Origin: Solirubrobacterales bacterium
GTDB lineage: Bacteria > Actinomycetota > Thermoleophilia > Solirubrobacterales > 70-9
Length of the DNA stretch: 64,000 nt
Direction of reading: 5' to 3'
Assembly (NCBI GenBank): GCA_025936755.1
Contig: JAICSS010000010.1
Location: 1 to 64,000, forward strand
The notes beneath the pieces were generated by a model. It searched no databases. It had not been told where the DNA came from and saw only the letters and a program-made list of their open reading frames with translations. Numbering within the stretch: the stretch's first letter is position 1; each line of letters starts with the position of its first letter. A program made the position numbers and the translations under genes. Positions 42,088 to 51,300 of this stretch are shown here, piece after piece.

Positions 42088-42918
42088 ATGCCGGGGCGGC
42101 GCGAGATGGGGCGCTTCCGCGCGACCAGGGCACTCGTTGCCCTGGTCGCCGCCGTCGCCTGCCTCGGCGGCGTCGCCTACGCGGCCACCAGGCCCGACCA
42201 CGGTCGCCCGCAGGGCAAGGGGGGCGGCAACCCAGCCCGCGGGCGCGGGCAGCAGCCGCCGCGTCCCAGCTTGATCGAAGTCCCACCGGCGATCGCCGTC
42301 GGCGGCGGCTGGCAGTTCCGCTTCCACGTCGTGCCCAGGCCGCAGCCGCAGGGCCAGGCGCCTCCGGCACAGCCGGCTCCGGCGCCCGACAGGTGGCGCC
42401 AGTTCCAGTGCCGGCTCGACGGCGGCGAGTGGAGGTCCTGCTCCTCCCCGCGCCTCCTCGGCGCCCTCTCGCCGAGCGACCACTCCTTCGCGGTCCGGGC
42501 GCTCAACCGCCGCGGCCTGCCGGGGCCCGCGGCTCACTACCGCTGGTCTCAGCTCGAGCCGAAGGAGTTCACGATCGACCCCCAGACGGACTCGCTCGAG
42601 GAGCTGATGCCGGGCGCGCCGCCGCAGCAGCTGCCGGTCCGGATCGGCAACCCGAACCCGGTGCCGATCGAAGTCACCGGCCTTACCGTCTCGGTCGCTC
42701 CGGAGGCCGCGGGGTGCGCCGGGGATTCCAACTTCGCGGTCACTCCCGCGGGCCTCGGCCCGGCGGCGCCGCTCGCGGTCCCGGCGGGCGGCTCGGCGGA
42801 GCTGCCCACCGCGACCGTGACCGCGCCGGCCCTGGCGCTGCGCGAACTCCCGGTCGACCAGAACGCCTGCCAGGGGACGTCGGTCCGCCTCGAGTTCAGC
42901 GGTGAGGCGCGGGGATGA
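42088..42918 (+). CDS. Secreted protein sharing the QNACQG domain, second of operon
   Basis: 276 residues (a start at 42106 is also possible). Signal helix (ALVALVAAVACLGGVAYAA), a Pro/Gln-rich linker, a middle domain with two Cys pairs (QFQCRLDGGEWRSCSSP) and a C-terminal domain (PVRIGNPNPVPIEVTGLTV ... GCAGDSNFAVTP ... VDQNACQGTSVRLEF) that parallels the mature part of the preceding gene product. It overlaps the next ATG (ATGA). It is probably exported and displayed with its neighbours. Confidence 0.75.
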   Translation: MPGRREMGRFRATRALVALVAAVACLGGVAYAATRPDHGRPQGKGGGNPARGRGQQPPRPSLIEVPPAIAVGGGWQFRFHVVPRPQPQGQAPPAQPAPAPDRWRQFQCRLDGGEWRSCSSPRLLGALSPSDHSFAVRALNRRGLPGPAAHYRWSQLEPKEFTIDPQTDSLEELMPGAPPQQLPVRIGNPNPVPIEVTGLTVSVAPEAAGCAGDSNFAVTPAGLGPAAPLAVPAGGSAELPTATVTAPALALRELPVDQNACQGTSVRLEFSGEARG

Positions 42919-44777
42919 GGCGCGCCCGCTTCAGCGGCGTCGCCGGCTGCCTCTTCGGAGCGGTCTTGCTCGCCCTGGTCGGCAGCGCCGTCGCCTTCTT
43001 CACCGCCAACGGCACCGGCAACGCGACCGCGGCGGTCTCGAAGCTGACGGCGCCGACGATCGCAGCCGCCACCCCCGGGGCGGGCGGCACGGTCACCCTC
43101 AGCTGGAGCGCGATGACGCCGCCGGGGGAAGGAACCGTCACCTACTACGTGACCCGCGACGGCGGCAAACCGGGCGGCAACTGTCCCAGCTCGACGGCGC
43201 CGACGTCGGTCACGACCTGCAGCGACGGCGCCGTCCCGATCGGCGAACACACCTACGAAGTGACCGCGCTGTGGCGCTCCTGGCAGGCGACCAGCACCGG
43301 CAAAACGGCGAAAGTCACCGCGGGCGCGGCGGTCGCGTTCACGGTCTCGGCGAGCGCCACCGCCATCACCGCCGGCGGCTCGAGCAACCTGACGATCAGC
43401 GCCAAGGACGAAGCGGGCAACGTCGTCCCCACCTACACCGGCTCCCACTCGCTCACCTTCTCCGGCGCCGGCGCTTCCCCCGGCGGGACCAAGGCCACCG
43501 TCGCCGACAGCTCCGGCACCGCGATCGAATTCGGCGCGGCGACGGCGATCAACTTCAGCAGCGGCGTCGCCACCGTCGCGTCGAGCAAAAACGGGGTGCT
43601 GAAGCTCTACGGGGCGGGTTCGGCGAGCATCGTCGCGACCGAAGGCACGATCACCACCCCGAGCCCGCCGACGATCACGGTCGCCGCCGCCGCGGCCGGC
43701 AAATTCGTCCTCTCGGCCGCCTCGGCGACGCCGACCGCGGGCGCGATCGACGAACTGACCGCCACCGCCCAGGACACCTACGGCAACACCGCCACGTCCT
43801 ACACCGGCTCCCACAGCCTCGTCTTCTCCGGCGCCGGCGCCAGCCCCGGCGGCAACACCCCCACCGTCAGCGACTCGACCGGCGCCGGCGTCGCCTTCGG
43901 CGCCCCCACCTCGTTGAGCTTCAGCGCCGGCGTCGCCAAAGCCGCCGAATCCAAAAACGGCGCGATGAAACTCTACAAGAGCGGCTCGACCAGCGTCCAG
44001 GCCACCGAGGGGACGATCACGACGCCGACCGCGGTGACGGTGACGGTGGCGCCGGCCACGGCGGCGAAACTAGTCCTCACCTCCTCGACCCCGACCCCGG
44101 TGGCCGCGACCGGGTTCAACCTCACCACCACCGCCCAGGACGCCTACGGCAACACCGCGACGGGCTACACCGGCTCGAAGAACATCACCTTCGCGGGCGC
44201 CGCCGCCAGCCCCAGCGGCGCGCTGCCGACGGTCGTCAACAGCGCCGGCAGCGCAATCAACTTCGGTTCGGCGACCGCACTCAGCTTCACCGCCGGCGTC
44301 GCCACCCCGGCCTCCTCGAAAAACGGCTTCGCGAAACTGAACAAGGCCGGGGCGGCGGCGCTCACCGCCGGCGACGGCAGCATCTCCACCGCCGCCTCCC
44401 TCGCCCTCACCGTCTCCGTCGGCACCGCCTCCCGCCTCGGCCTCGTCGAAACGACCAGCAGCGCCGGCACGATCGGCTCCCCCTGCCTGTTCACCTGCAC
44501 GATCACGACCTTGGGCAACTCCGGCACCGTCAAATCCAAGGTCGCGATCACCGACAGCGTCGGCAACACCGTCTCCAACGTCGGCGCCGCCAAGACGGTC
44601 ACCATCACCTCCACCGGCGGCGCCATCGCCGGCTCCCCCCTGGCCGTCCCCGAATCCGGCCCCTCCGTCACCGCCAGCCAGTTCACCTACACCGCCCCCG
44701 CCACCGGCGCCTTCACCAACACCATCACCGCCGCCTCGACCGCCTACACGAGCGCGACGGCGACGGTCAGTAGATAG
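42915..44777 (+). CDS. Large secreted Ig-like repeat protein, third of operon
   Basis: 620 residues. Signal helix and AFFTANGTGNATAAVSK again look SipW-type. A fibronectin III-like domain follows (about 45-138), then three ~110-residue repeats starting near residues 138, 245 and 350, each with TAxDxxGNxxxxYTGSxxLxFxGAxASPxG and FxxGVAxxxxSKNGxxKL, and a final C-terminal domain with a CLFTC pair. Repeats are also visible in the DNA. It looks like a cell-surface stalk or adhesin. Confidence 0.82.
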   Translation: MRRARFSGVAGCLFGAVLLALVGSAVAFFTANGTGNATAAVSKLTAPTIAAATPGAGGTVTLSWSAMTPPGEGTVTYYVTRDGGKPGGNCPSSTAPTSVTTCSDGAVPIGEHTYEVTALWRSWQATSTGKTAKVTAGAAVAFTVSASATAITAGGSSNLTISAKDEAGNVVPTYTGSHSLTFSGAGASPGGTKATVADSSGTAIEFGAATAINFSSGVATVASSKNGVLKLYGAGSASIVATEGTITTPSPPTITVAAAAAGKFVLSAASATPTAGAIDELTATAQDTYGNTATSYTGSHSLVFSGAGASPGGNTPTVSDSTGAGVAFGAPTSLSFSAGVAKAAESKNGAMKLYKSGSTSVQATEGTITTPTAVTVTVAPATAAKLVLTSSTPTPVAATGFNLTTTAQDAYGNTATGYTGSKNITFAGAAASPSGALPTVVNSAGSAINFGSATALSFTAGVATPASSKNGFAKLNKAGAAALTAGDGSISTAASLALTVSVGTASRLGLVETTSSAGTIGSPCLFTCTITTLGNSGTVKSKVAITDSVGNTVSNVGAAKTVTITSTGGAIAGSPLAVPESGPSVTASQFTYTAPATGAFTNTITAASTAYTSATATVSR

Positions 44778-44891
44778 AGCTCGACGCATCAACCTCTGCA
44801 TTACCTTAAATACTCGACCATTTTTGCCTTTCTTTCCATGGGGTGGTAGGACTGGAGCGTTGCCGTCGAGACATAGGAGAAGGATGCTGGT

Positions 44892-46067
44892 ATGGAGCGT
44901 TTCGATCGATTGATCATCGCAGTCACGTTGATCTTCGCCAGCATCGCGCCCGGCGCCAATGCCGCCACCTGGAGCCTCCAGACCACCCCGAATCCCGCGG
45001 GAGCAAACCACAGCTACCTGTACGGCATCGGCTGCGAGCCGTCGAGCACGAGTCTATGTATGGCGGTAGGAAAGAGCACGACCTCTGGGGTCGACAAAGT
45101 GCTTGCCGAGCGTTGGAACGGAAGCAGCTGGGCGTTATCTTCACCCGAATCCCCCCTCGGCTCCAACGGCAGCACTCTGAATGCCGTGGCGTGTTCAACG
45201 ACCACGTGGTGCATGGCGGCAGGCTCCTACTCCACGACGGGTGGAACCTTTGCACTGGCCGAGCTGTGGAACGGGACGGCATGGACGATTGAAAAAACGG
45301 CCAACGCCCCGGAAGCATCCGCCACTGTTCTGAACGGAATCTCCTGCGCCAATGGAACGAGTGCCTGTACCGCTGTCGGATATGCCATCACCAAAGGCGT
45401 CACGACCGCCGTTGCGGAGCGCTGGAATGGCACCTCGTGGTCGATGCAGTCTGTGCCTTTGCCTGCCGGAGCTCTATCGAGCGAATTCGAAAGCGTCGGG
45501 TGCCGTGGCTCGAGCTTTTGCATGGCGGTAGGTCAATACACCAGCAGCAGCGGAGAACGTCGGTCGCTTTCGGCGATGTGGAACGGAAGCACGTGGGCTC
45601 TGAAGACTGTTCCGGAACCGGCAGGCGCAACCGAAAGCGTGTTGCTGGACGTAACCTGCACGGGTTCGGTCGTGATATGCACGGCCGGCGGCGGTTACTA
45701 CAATTCGAGCTTCCTGCAGGAAACGCTCATCGTCCGCTGGAATGGCACGGCGTGGTCTCTTCAGGCTAGCCCAAATCCCATTGGATCCGGTGCAAGCGTC
45801 CTCCAGGGAGTTGTCTGCGCAAATGCCGAATCGACGTCGTGCAGTGCCGTCGGCGACTGGGTCGACGAAGGCCAGAACGTCACCCTGGCCGAGCAATGGA
45901 GTGGGAAAACGTGGTCGCTCGAATCGACTCCCAACCCCGTGGGCGCGACGTTCAGTGCACTCTGGGACGGGATGTGCCGGGAAACCACTGAACTAATTTG
46001 CCTCGCTGTCGGATGGAGCACGAATTCATCTGGGGTGGATACCACTCTTGCTGAGATCCGTAAATAG
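44892..46067 (+). CDS. Secreted beta-propeller-like repeat protein, low GC
   Basis: 391 residues. A signal peptide (LIIAVTLIFASIAPGANA) leads to about seven to eight repeats of ~50 residues around CxAVGxxxxSxGxxxTLAExWNGxxWxLxxxPNPxGA. Each keeps a Cys pair, WNG and PxPxGA, as in Kelch- or FG-GAP-like propellers. The base composition is clearly less GC-rich than neighbours, suggesting acquisition. GGAGAAGG precedes the ATG. The 114-bp gap before it has an AT-rich stretch that could be its promoter. Binding or adhesion is inferred. Confidence 0.78.
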   Translation: MERFDRLIIAVTLIFASIAPGANAATWSLQTTPNPAGANHSYLYGIGCEPSSTSLCMAVGKSTTSGVDKVLAERWNGSSWALSSPESPLGSNGSTLNAVACSTTTWCMAAGSYSTTGGTFALAELWNGTAWTIEKTANAPEASATVLNGISCANGTSACTAVGYAITKGVTTAVAERWNGTSWSMQSVPLPAGALSSEFESVGCRGSSFCMAVGQYTSSSGERRSLSAMWNGSTWALKTVPEPAGATESVLLDVTCTGSVVICTAGGGYYNSSFLQETLIVRWNGTAWSLQASPNPIGSGASVLQGVVCANAESTSCSAVGDWVDEGQNVTLAEQWSGKTWSLESTPNPVGATFSALWDGMCRETTELICLAVGWSTNSSGVDTTLAEIRK

Positions 46068-46186
46068 CCGAAGGACATACTTCGGGAAGACCCAAGCAAG
46101 ACGGGGACCACGTCGAGCGTAAGTTCGTCGATTGCCCCGGCGGCGAGCGCCTGACGGCGGTCGAGGCGCGCGTGCAGTTGCCTCAA
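46067..46186 (-). pseudogene. Remnant of a RibD/DHFR-like reductase C-terminus
   Basis: One minus-strand frame reads RQALAAGAIDELTLDVVPVL then LGSSRSMSFG, close to the C-terminal motif (ALAAGLVDEL..xxVPVLLGxGxRLF) of the RibD-C/dihydrofolate-reductase-like family. No other part of such a gene is present on either side, so it is a leftover fragment. Confidence 0.5.
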
Positions 46187-46200
46187 TACATCTGCAACCG

Positions 46201-46578
46201 ATGGAAGATCGCAATCGACTGCTCGGGTCGGCAGCGCTCGCCTTCGGCGGCGCCTTTGCCCTCCACGCGGTGGAGGATGCTTTCAGGCTCTCTGACGTTC
46301 TCAGCGCTCCGCACATCGCAGGGTTCGTAATCGCCGAATGCCTGGCAATCCTTCAGTTCCTCGTGCTGTGCCTGGCGTCGTTCTTCGCCGCCCAGGCCTT
46401 CTTTTCCCGGCCTGAGAAAGGCGCGTGGATCTCCGGGACGCCGCGGCGCTCCTCGCCGCCGCCTTCGGATTCGGGCTCCTCTCAGTCGCGTTCACGACCG
46501 GAGTCGATTTCGCCGAACCTCACTCGCACGCCCACCGCATCGCAGGGGCGCTCGATGTCGTCGCCGCCGTGGCTCTAG
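46201..46578 (+). CDS. N-terminal part of a membrane protein, probably frameshifted
   Basis: From ATG 46201, about 73 residues form two membrane helices (LLGSAALAFGGAFALHAVED and VIAECLAILQFLVLCLASFF). After SRPEKGA the frame turns into Arg/Ser/Pro-rich sequence that only shadows the next ORF. The two frames read as one natural eight-helix protein if joined near 46420. Confidence 0.5.
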   Translation: MEDRNRLLGSAALAFGGAFALHAVEDAFRLSDVLSAPHIAGFVIAECLAILQFLVLCLASFFAAQAFFSRPEKGAWISGTPRRSSPPPSDSGSSQSRSRPESISPNLTRTPTASQGRSMSSPPWL

Positions 46579-47129
46579 TGAGCGCTGCAGCCCTCGCGGC
46601 GATCGCCTTTTCCCAGCGCGACCGCACGAGGCGCGACTACCTCCTAGGCTGGACCGGTATCGCCTTCATGGCGACGAACCTGATTGCCCTGATAGCTGGC
46701 GTCCTTCGCTCGGAGGGCTATACGGGCCAGAACGGGCTCGGCACCCTGACCGCCGGTCTCAAGCTGGGGACCGCCAGCCTCCTGGCCGCCGCGGTCGCTG
46801 GGGCAATTGCAGCGTTCGCCTTCTTCGACGCCGCTCAGGCAGAGGGGTCGGCGAACGGCTTCCTTGCGCGTCGGGATCTCCTGCTCACCGCGGCGGCGGG
46901 CGCCTATGTCTTCTTCCACGTCATCGGTTTCGCAAGCGAGGTAGTCATTGCGATCGCTGATTCGGGCTTGGGATATTCCGGAGCGGGAATCGCCTCGACC
47001 TGGTTCGCTGCCCTCGCCGCGCTCGCCTCCTGCGGCGCAGCCGTCTGCGTAATGGCCGCTCTCCAACCCACCTTTTGGAGGGGCACTTCAGCGACTGCGG
47101 CTGGCTGGCCCATCAGACGCGCCGACTGA
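46425..47129 (+). CDS. Polytopic membrane protein, C-terminal part or separate gene
   Basis: 234 residues from GTG 46425, about six membrane helices (LLAAAFGFGLLSVAFTTG, VVAAVALVSAAALAAIAFS, GIAFMATNLIALIAGVL and others). Its first 154 nt overlap the preceding ORF in another frame. An AAAGG just before the GTG would allow separate initiation. No family recognised. Confidence 0.6.
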   Translation: MDLRDAAALLAAAFGFGLLSVAFTTGVDFAEPHSHAHRIAGALDVVAAVALVSAAALAAIAFSQRDRTRRDYLLGWTGIAFMATNLIALIAGVLRSEGYTGQNGLGTLTAGLKLGTASLLAAAVAGAIAAFAFFDAAQAEGSANGFLARRDLLLTAAAGAYVFFHVIGFASEVVIAIADSGLGYSGAGIASTWFAALAALASCGAAVCVMAALQPTFWRGTSATAAGWPIRRAD

Positions 47130-47180
47130 ACGGGCCCCCTCACCGGTGAGCGGCAGATTCACAGCCCGAGATCAGGGGGA

Positions 47181-47246
47181 GAGCCGATCACGTCCAAGGA
47201 GTCTGGCTAAGTTCGCTGGAGTTGGGGACCGATTTCGGGACCAAGT
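47181..47246. repeat. 66-bp direct repeat, copy A
   Basis: Matches copy B (48153-48218) at 60 of 66 positions without gaps. On the minus strand both read LVPKxVPN then SELSxTPWT in one frame, which could be the decayed 3' end of an integrase-type gene. The rest of 47130-47329 shows nothing else I can assign. Confidence 0.9.
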
Positions 47247-47329
47247 TTTCGAGGCGTAAGAGGCCGGGGCTTCAAGCCAATCACTAGGCCCACTCGGAAG
47301 CCGTCGCGAGCATCGGCTACCTTGATCCC

Positions 47330-47644
47330 GTGTCCGATGAGACGTTGATCGCCGAGGCTGGCCGTCGCCTATCTAAGGCTGCCCCCGATGCGCGGGTCAT
47401 TCTCTTTGGCTCCCATGCCCGAGGAGAGGCCGAGCCGGGGTCTGACCTGGACCTGCTGGTGGTCGAGCCGCAGCTGAAGAGCCGGCGCGCTGAGTTCGTG
47501 CGACTGCGCGAAGCGCTGGGGGCGATGGGTGTTCCAATCGACCTGATCGTGGTCAGTGCCGATCATGCGGAGCGCTGGGGACCTGTCCCCGGCACGCTGA
47601 TGCACGAAGCCCTCCGGGATGGCCGTGTCATCGCCGGAGCTTGA
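47330..47644 (+). CDS. MNT-type nucleotidyltransferase (antitoxin-like)
   Basis: 104 residues, a minimal nucleotidyltransferase. Active-site GS at 27-28 and DxD at 39-41 (FGSHARGEAEPGSDLDLLVV), with the third acidic residue in VPIDLIVV. Proteins of this size next to HEPN genes act as antitoxins that AMPylate the HEPN toxin. The start is GTG 47330. It overlaps the HEPN gene by 26 nt. Confidence 0.9.
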   Translation: MSDETLIAEAGRRLSKAAPDARVILFGSHARGEAEPGSDLDLLVVEPQLKSRRAEFVRLREALGAMGVPIDLIVVSADHAERWGPVPGTLMHEALRDGRVIAGA

Positions 47645-48035
47645 GCCCAGTCAGCTCGCGGCAATCCTTGCTCGGAAGGCGACCGAGGACGCCGTAGCAC
47701 TGCGTGAGTTCGAGGGAAATCCCGAGATCGCAGACAGCATCCTCGGTTTCCATGCGCAGCAAGCGATCGAGAAGTGGCTCAAGGCCGTACTCGCTGAAAA
47801 GGGAGTCGACTTCGAGTACACGCATGATCTCCGTCGTCTCATCGAGCTCATTGAAGGCACCGACATCACCTTCCCACTCGACACGCCCAAGGTCGTGATG
47901 TTCACGGAGTTCGCAGCGCCGCTGCGATATGAGGACCTGCTCGACGAGGAGCCGCTCAATCGACGCGCTGCCGTAATCGTTGTTAGTGAAGTAGCAACGT
48001 GGGCGCGGGGAATACTGGAGTCAGAACATGCATAA
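47619..48035 (+). CDS. HEPN-domain protein (toxin-like)
   Basis: 138 residues, all helical. FHAQQAIEKWLKAVLAEKG and YTHDLRRLIELI are typical HEPN (PF05168-like) segments. At the extreme C-terminus R130-x6-H137 fits the RNase Rx4-6H pattern, but could be chance. Paired with the upstream nucleotidyltransferase it forms a probable toxin-antitoxin module of the MntA-HepT kind. A GTG two codons in is an alternative start. Confidence 0.85.
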   Translation: MAVSSPELEPSQLAAILARKATEDAVALREFEGNPEIADSILGFHAQQAIEKWLKAVLAEKGVDFEYTHDLRRLIELIEGTDITFPLDTPKVVMFTEFAAPLRYEDLLDEEPLNRRAAVIVVSEVATWARGILESEHA

Positions 48036-48068
48036 GCTTCGAACGAGTTGGACCTGAATCGTGAACGC

Positions 48069-48114
48069 AGCGCCCCGGCTAGATTCGAACCAGCGACCGT
48101 CCGATTAGAAGTTC
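48069..48114 (-). pseudogene. 3' fragment of tRNA-Arg (candidate attachment site)
   Basis: 46 nt match the 3' part of the intact tRNA-Arg gene (52843-52889) with three substitutions and one missing base. It covers anticodon loop, variable loop, T-arm and acceptor 3' strand, in the same orientation. The 5' half is absent. Such fragments mark the far end of elements integrated into a tRNA 3' end. Confidence 0.85.
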
Positions 48115-48152
48115 AGTCGGAAGGTGTACGGTAGGACGACTCTGGTCTGATG

Positions 48153-48218
48153 GAGCCGATCGCGTCCAAGGAGTTCGGCTAAGTTCGCTGGCGTTGGGGA
48201 CCATTTTCGGGACCAAGT
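48153..48218. repeat. 66-bp direct repeat, copy B
   Basis: Second copy of the repeat at 47181-47246, 38 nt to the right of the tRNA-Arg fragment. Together the two copies flank the nucleotidyltransferase/HEPN pair. Nothing else is evident in 48036-48341 apart from the tRNA fragment. Confidence 0.9.
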
Positions 48219-48341
48219 ACCGTCAGCTTCAAGAAGCCGGGCACACTGGTCACGCCTCCGGCGACACACCATACGAACCTAACCCCTCGGACCGATAAGA
48301 CCTGCCCTTGGTCGCTCACTGGCCCAGGCCCAATCCAGGTG

Positions 48342-51300
48342 TCAATGTCCCTCCATCTCCCCGAACGCCGCCTGGAACTCCCACCACTCCGGGTACTCCT
48401 CAAGGAAACCATAACCCCCATCTATCCAGCCAGGGATCTTCACCACGCCTTTGATGAACCCGTCCTTCAGGTATGCCCAGCCCGCTTGGAGATCGGGCTC
48501 GACCGCATCCCAAACCTGCATGCGATCCCCAAGCTCTCCTTTCAGCCGAGTCGCAGCTGCCAACCAGTCTTGACCGAAGGCATCGAGCGCGGAAGCCAGC
48601 CCCTCCCCGGCCGCCGAGTCATATGCATCATCTACCACATCCGCGCGAGACCTTCCTAGAGCCAAGGTGCGATTGAAGGATTCATATATCGTGTCAGCGA
48701 CCCCCTTGAATACATTCTCTAGAACATTATTCACCGTCTCGACGCCGCTTTGCAGCACATGGGTGACCGCCCCCCATGCCGACGAGAACCAGTCCCGCCA
48801 CCCGGACTGTTGGCCCGGGAGACCTCCGTTTTCGTCGCCAACGGGGTCGCAGCCGAGCGCAGATGCGAGACCTAATGCATCGCTTCGGTTGACAGGGTCA
48901 TCCGCCACATAGGCGTATGGTTCACCCGTGACCCCGACGATCGGGTCCACGGCTAGAAATTGATCAGACGCGGGGTCATAGGTGCGCGCCCTCATATAAA
49001 TGAGTTGCTTTCCCGTGTGCATACGGTACTGCCCGGCGAAGCCCATCGAGGCGCTGTCTTCTCCGATATGGCTTGACACTTCCCCGGTCGGCCCATACGC
49101 ATAGGCGCCGGTGATTTCCCCGACTTCATTGGTTAGAGCGCGAATCGAGCCCAGTTGGTCGTGGTGCAGAGAAGTGGCTGTTTCTTTGCTGGCGAGGATC
49201 TGCTCGACAGGGATTCCACCTGGGCCGTAGACGAAGTATTCATCGCCCGAGCGCAACAGGAGGGGTAGCCCTGAAGAAACGTCCCAAGCAAGCGCATAGG
49301 TCGAGGCATTGGCAGTTTCGGTGGAAAGCAGACCCGTTCCGTCGTATTTGAACGTGCTTTCGACTCCGCCGCTTTTGGTTGAGATCAGGTTGCCGGCTTG
49401 GTCGTAGGCATAGGGGATGGCCGTTCCGCCGGTCGGCGTTTCTTTGATGCGCTGGCCGAGTTTGTTGAATTCGAAGGTCCCGTTGCTGGCGGTCGCGATC
49501 TCGTCCGCTTTGTCATAGGTATAGGTCACCGAACCGATTTTCGTCGGATTATTGGCTTTGTCGTATTCGAGGACGGTGCTGTTGCTTTTGGTCAGGCGAT
49601 TGGCTGAGTCGTATTCGTATTTGTATTCGGGGACTTCCTGGCCAGGCTCGAGGTCCTTTTCGATCTGCCCGAGTTTGTCCCGGGTGTAGGAGAGAGAGCC
49701 GCGAGGTTCGCCTTTCTTTGAATTGGCGATTTCCGTCAGCTGGTCAGCTTTGTTGTAGGTGTAAGCGTCGGAGGTTTCTCCGGGGAAGCTCGTCCCTTGA
49801 ACCTGCGAGTCGCGGTTGTAGGAAAACGTCGTTTCGTAGCCGAGCCAGTCGGTGATCTTTTCCACGCGAGCAGCTTTGTCGAAAGCACGTTTGACGGCTT
49901 TGCCGTTCGGATAGGTGAGTTCGGTCTGCTGATTGCCGAGGTCGTATTTGTATTTGACGACTTCTTTGGCGCCGTTTTTGACTTCGGTGAGCCGATCGAG
50001 CTGGTCGTATTCCTTCGTCGTCGTTCCCGTGCCGTCGGTCATTTCCACGACGTTGCCGTCTTTGTCGTATTTGAAGGTGACGTCGTGCGTGGCTTCTTCG
50101 GAGTAGTTGACTTCTTTGAGGCGGTTGGCGGCGTCGTAGCTGTAGGAGATCGTGCGGCCCAGCGCGTCTTCGGATTTTTTGAGGTTGCCTGCTGCGTCGT
50201 ATTCGCGCTTGGTTTTGCGTTCCAGCGGATCGATCGTTTCGGTCAGCTGCTCGAGCGCGTCGCGTTCGTATTTCGTCGTGTGGCTGTTGCCATCCGTGCG
50301 GCTTTTGACTTCGCCCATGCTGTCGTAGGCGACTTCGGTGATGTCGCCGTTTGCCTCTTCGACCTTGGTCCGCTCGTCATCAGCGTCATAGGTGTATTTG
50401 GTCACATGGCCTAGGGCGTCAGTCGTTGATTCAACGTTGCCGTTTTTGTCGTAGGCGAATTTCGTTTCGTGTCCCAGTGGATCGGTGATCTTTTTCGGTC
50501 GGCCCTGGTTGTCGCGTTCGGTTTTCGTTTCGAATTCGGAGGCTTTGGCGCTTTCTTCGTTTCCGCGGGGGCTGACTTCCGTTTCTTGCTCGCCGTCTTT
50601 GTTGTAGGTCCAGGTCCTCTTATCGCCTTCGGGGTCAATTTGAGCTTTGAGATCCCCATAAGTGTCGTATTCGAATTTGGTTTCATGGCCGAGGGGGTCG
50701 GTTGCCGATTCCAGATCGCCGTTCGAGGTGTGTTTGAAAGTGGATTTCTGCGTCGTTTCGCCTGGCGCAGGCCGTTCTATTGCTTCGACGTTGCCGTGGG
50801 AATCACGTTTGTAGGTCGTTTTCTCGCCCTTCGGCGTCGTTTCGGTTTCGACGTCGTGGGTGGCGTTGTAGGTCCATTTGGCTTCGTCGCCTTCGGCGTC
50901 TTTTTCGAGCGTGCGATCGCCAGCTTCGCTGTATTCGTAGGTGGTGGAGTGGCCGAGGGCATCAGTCGCTTTGACGACCTCATAGGCTTCGTTGTATTCG
51001 TCGGTCGTTTTCCGTTCGAGGCCGGTGCCTTTGGCGCGGATCACTTCAAGCGGCTCGCCGGCTTCGTTGAACTTCTCGAAGGTCGTCGAGCCGTTCGGCT
51101 CGGTGATCGTCGTCGTCCTCCTGCCGCCTGATTCGCCGTATTCGAATTTGATCACCCGTTCAGCGGGATCGGTCTGTTTTTTGACCCGGTGTTTTTCGTC
51201 GTATTCGGTTTTGACTACGCCGCCGCGCCCGTCGGTCATTTCGGTCAGCTCGTGGGAGGCGTCGTATTTGAATTTCCAGCGCGCGGTTTCTTCCCCAGGG

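Noticed and set aside
48179-48421. Minus-strand ORF after the RHS gene as an immunity candidate
   Set aside because: It overlaps the RHS 3' end in another frame, is Arg/Ser/Gly-rich and has no start signal.
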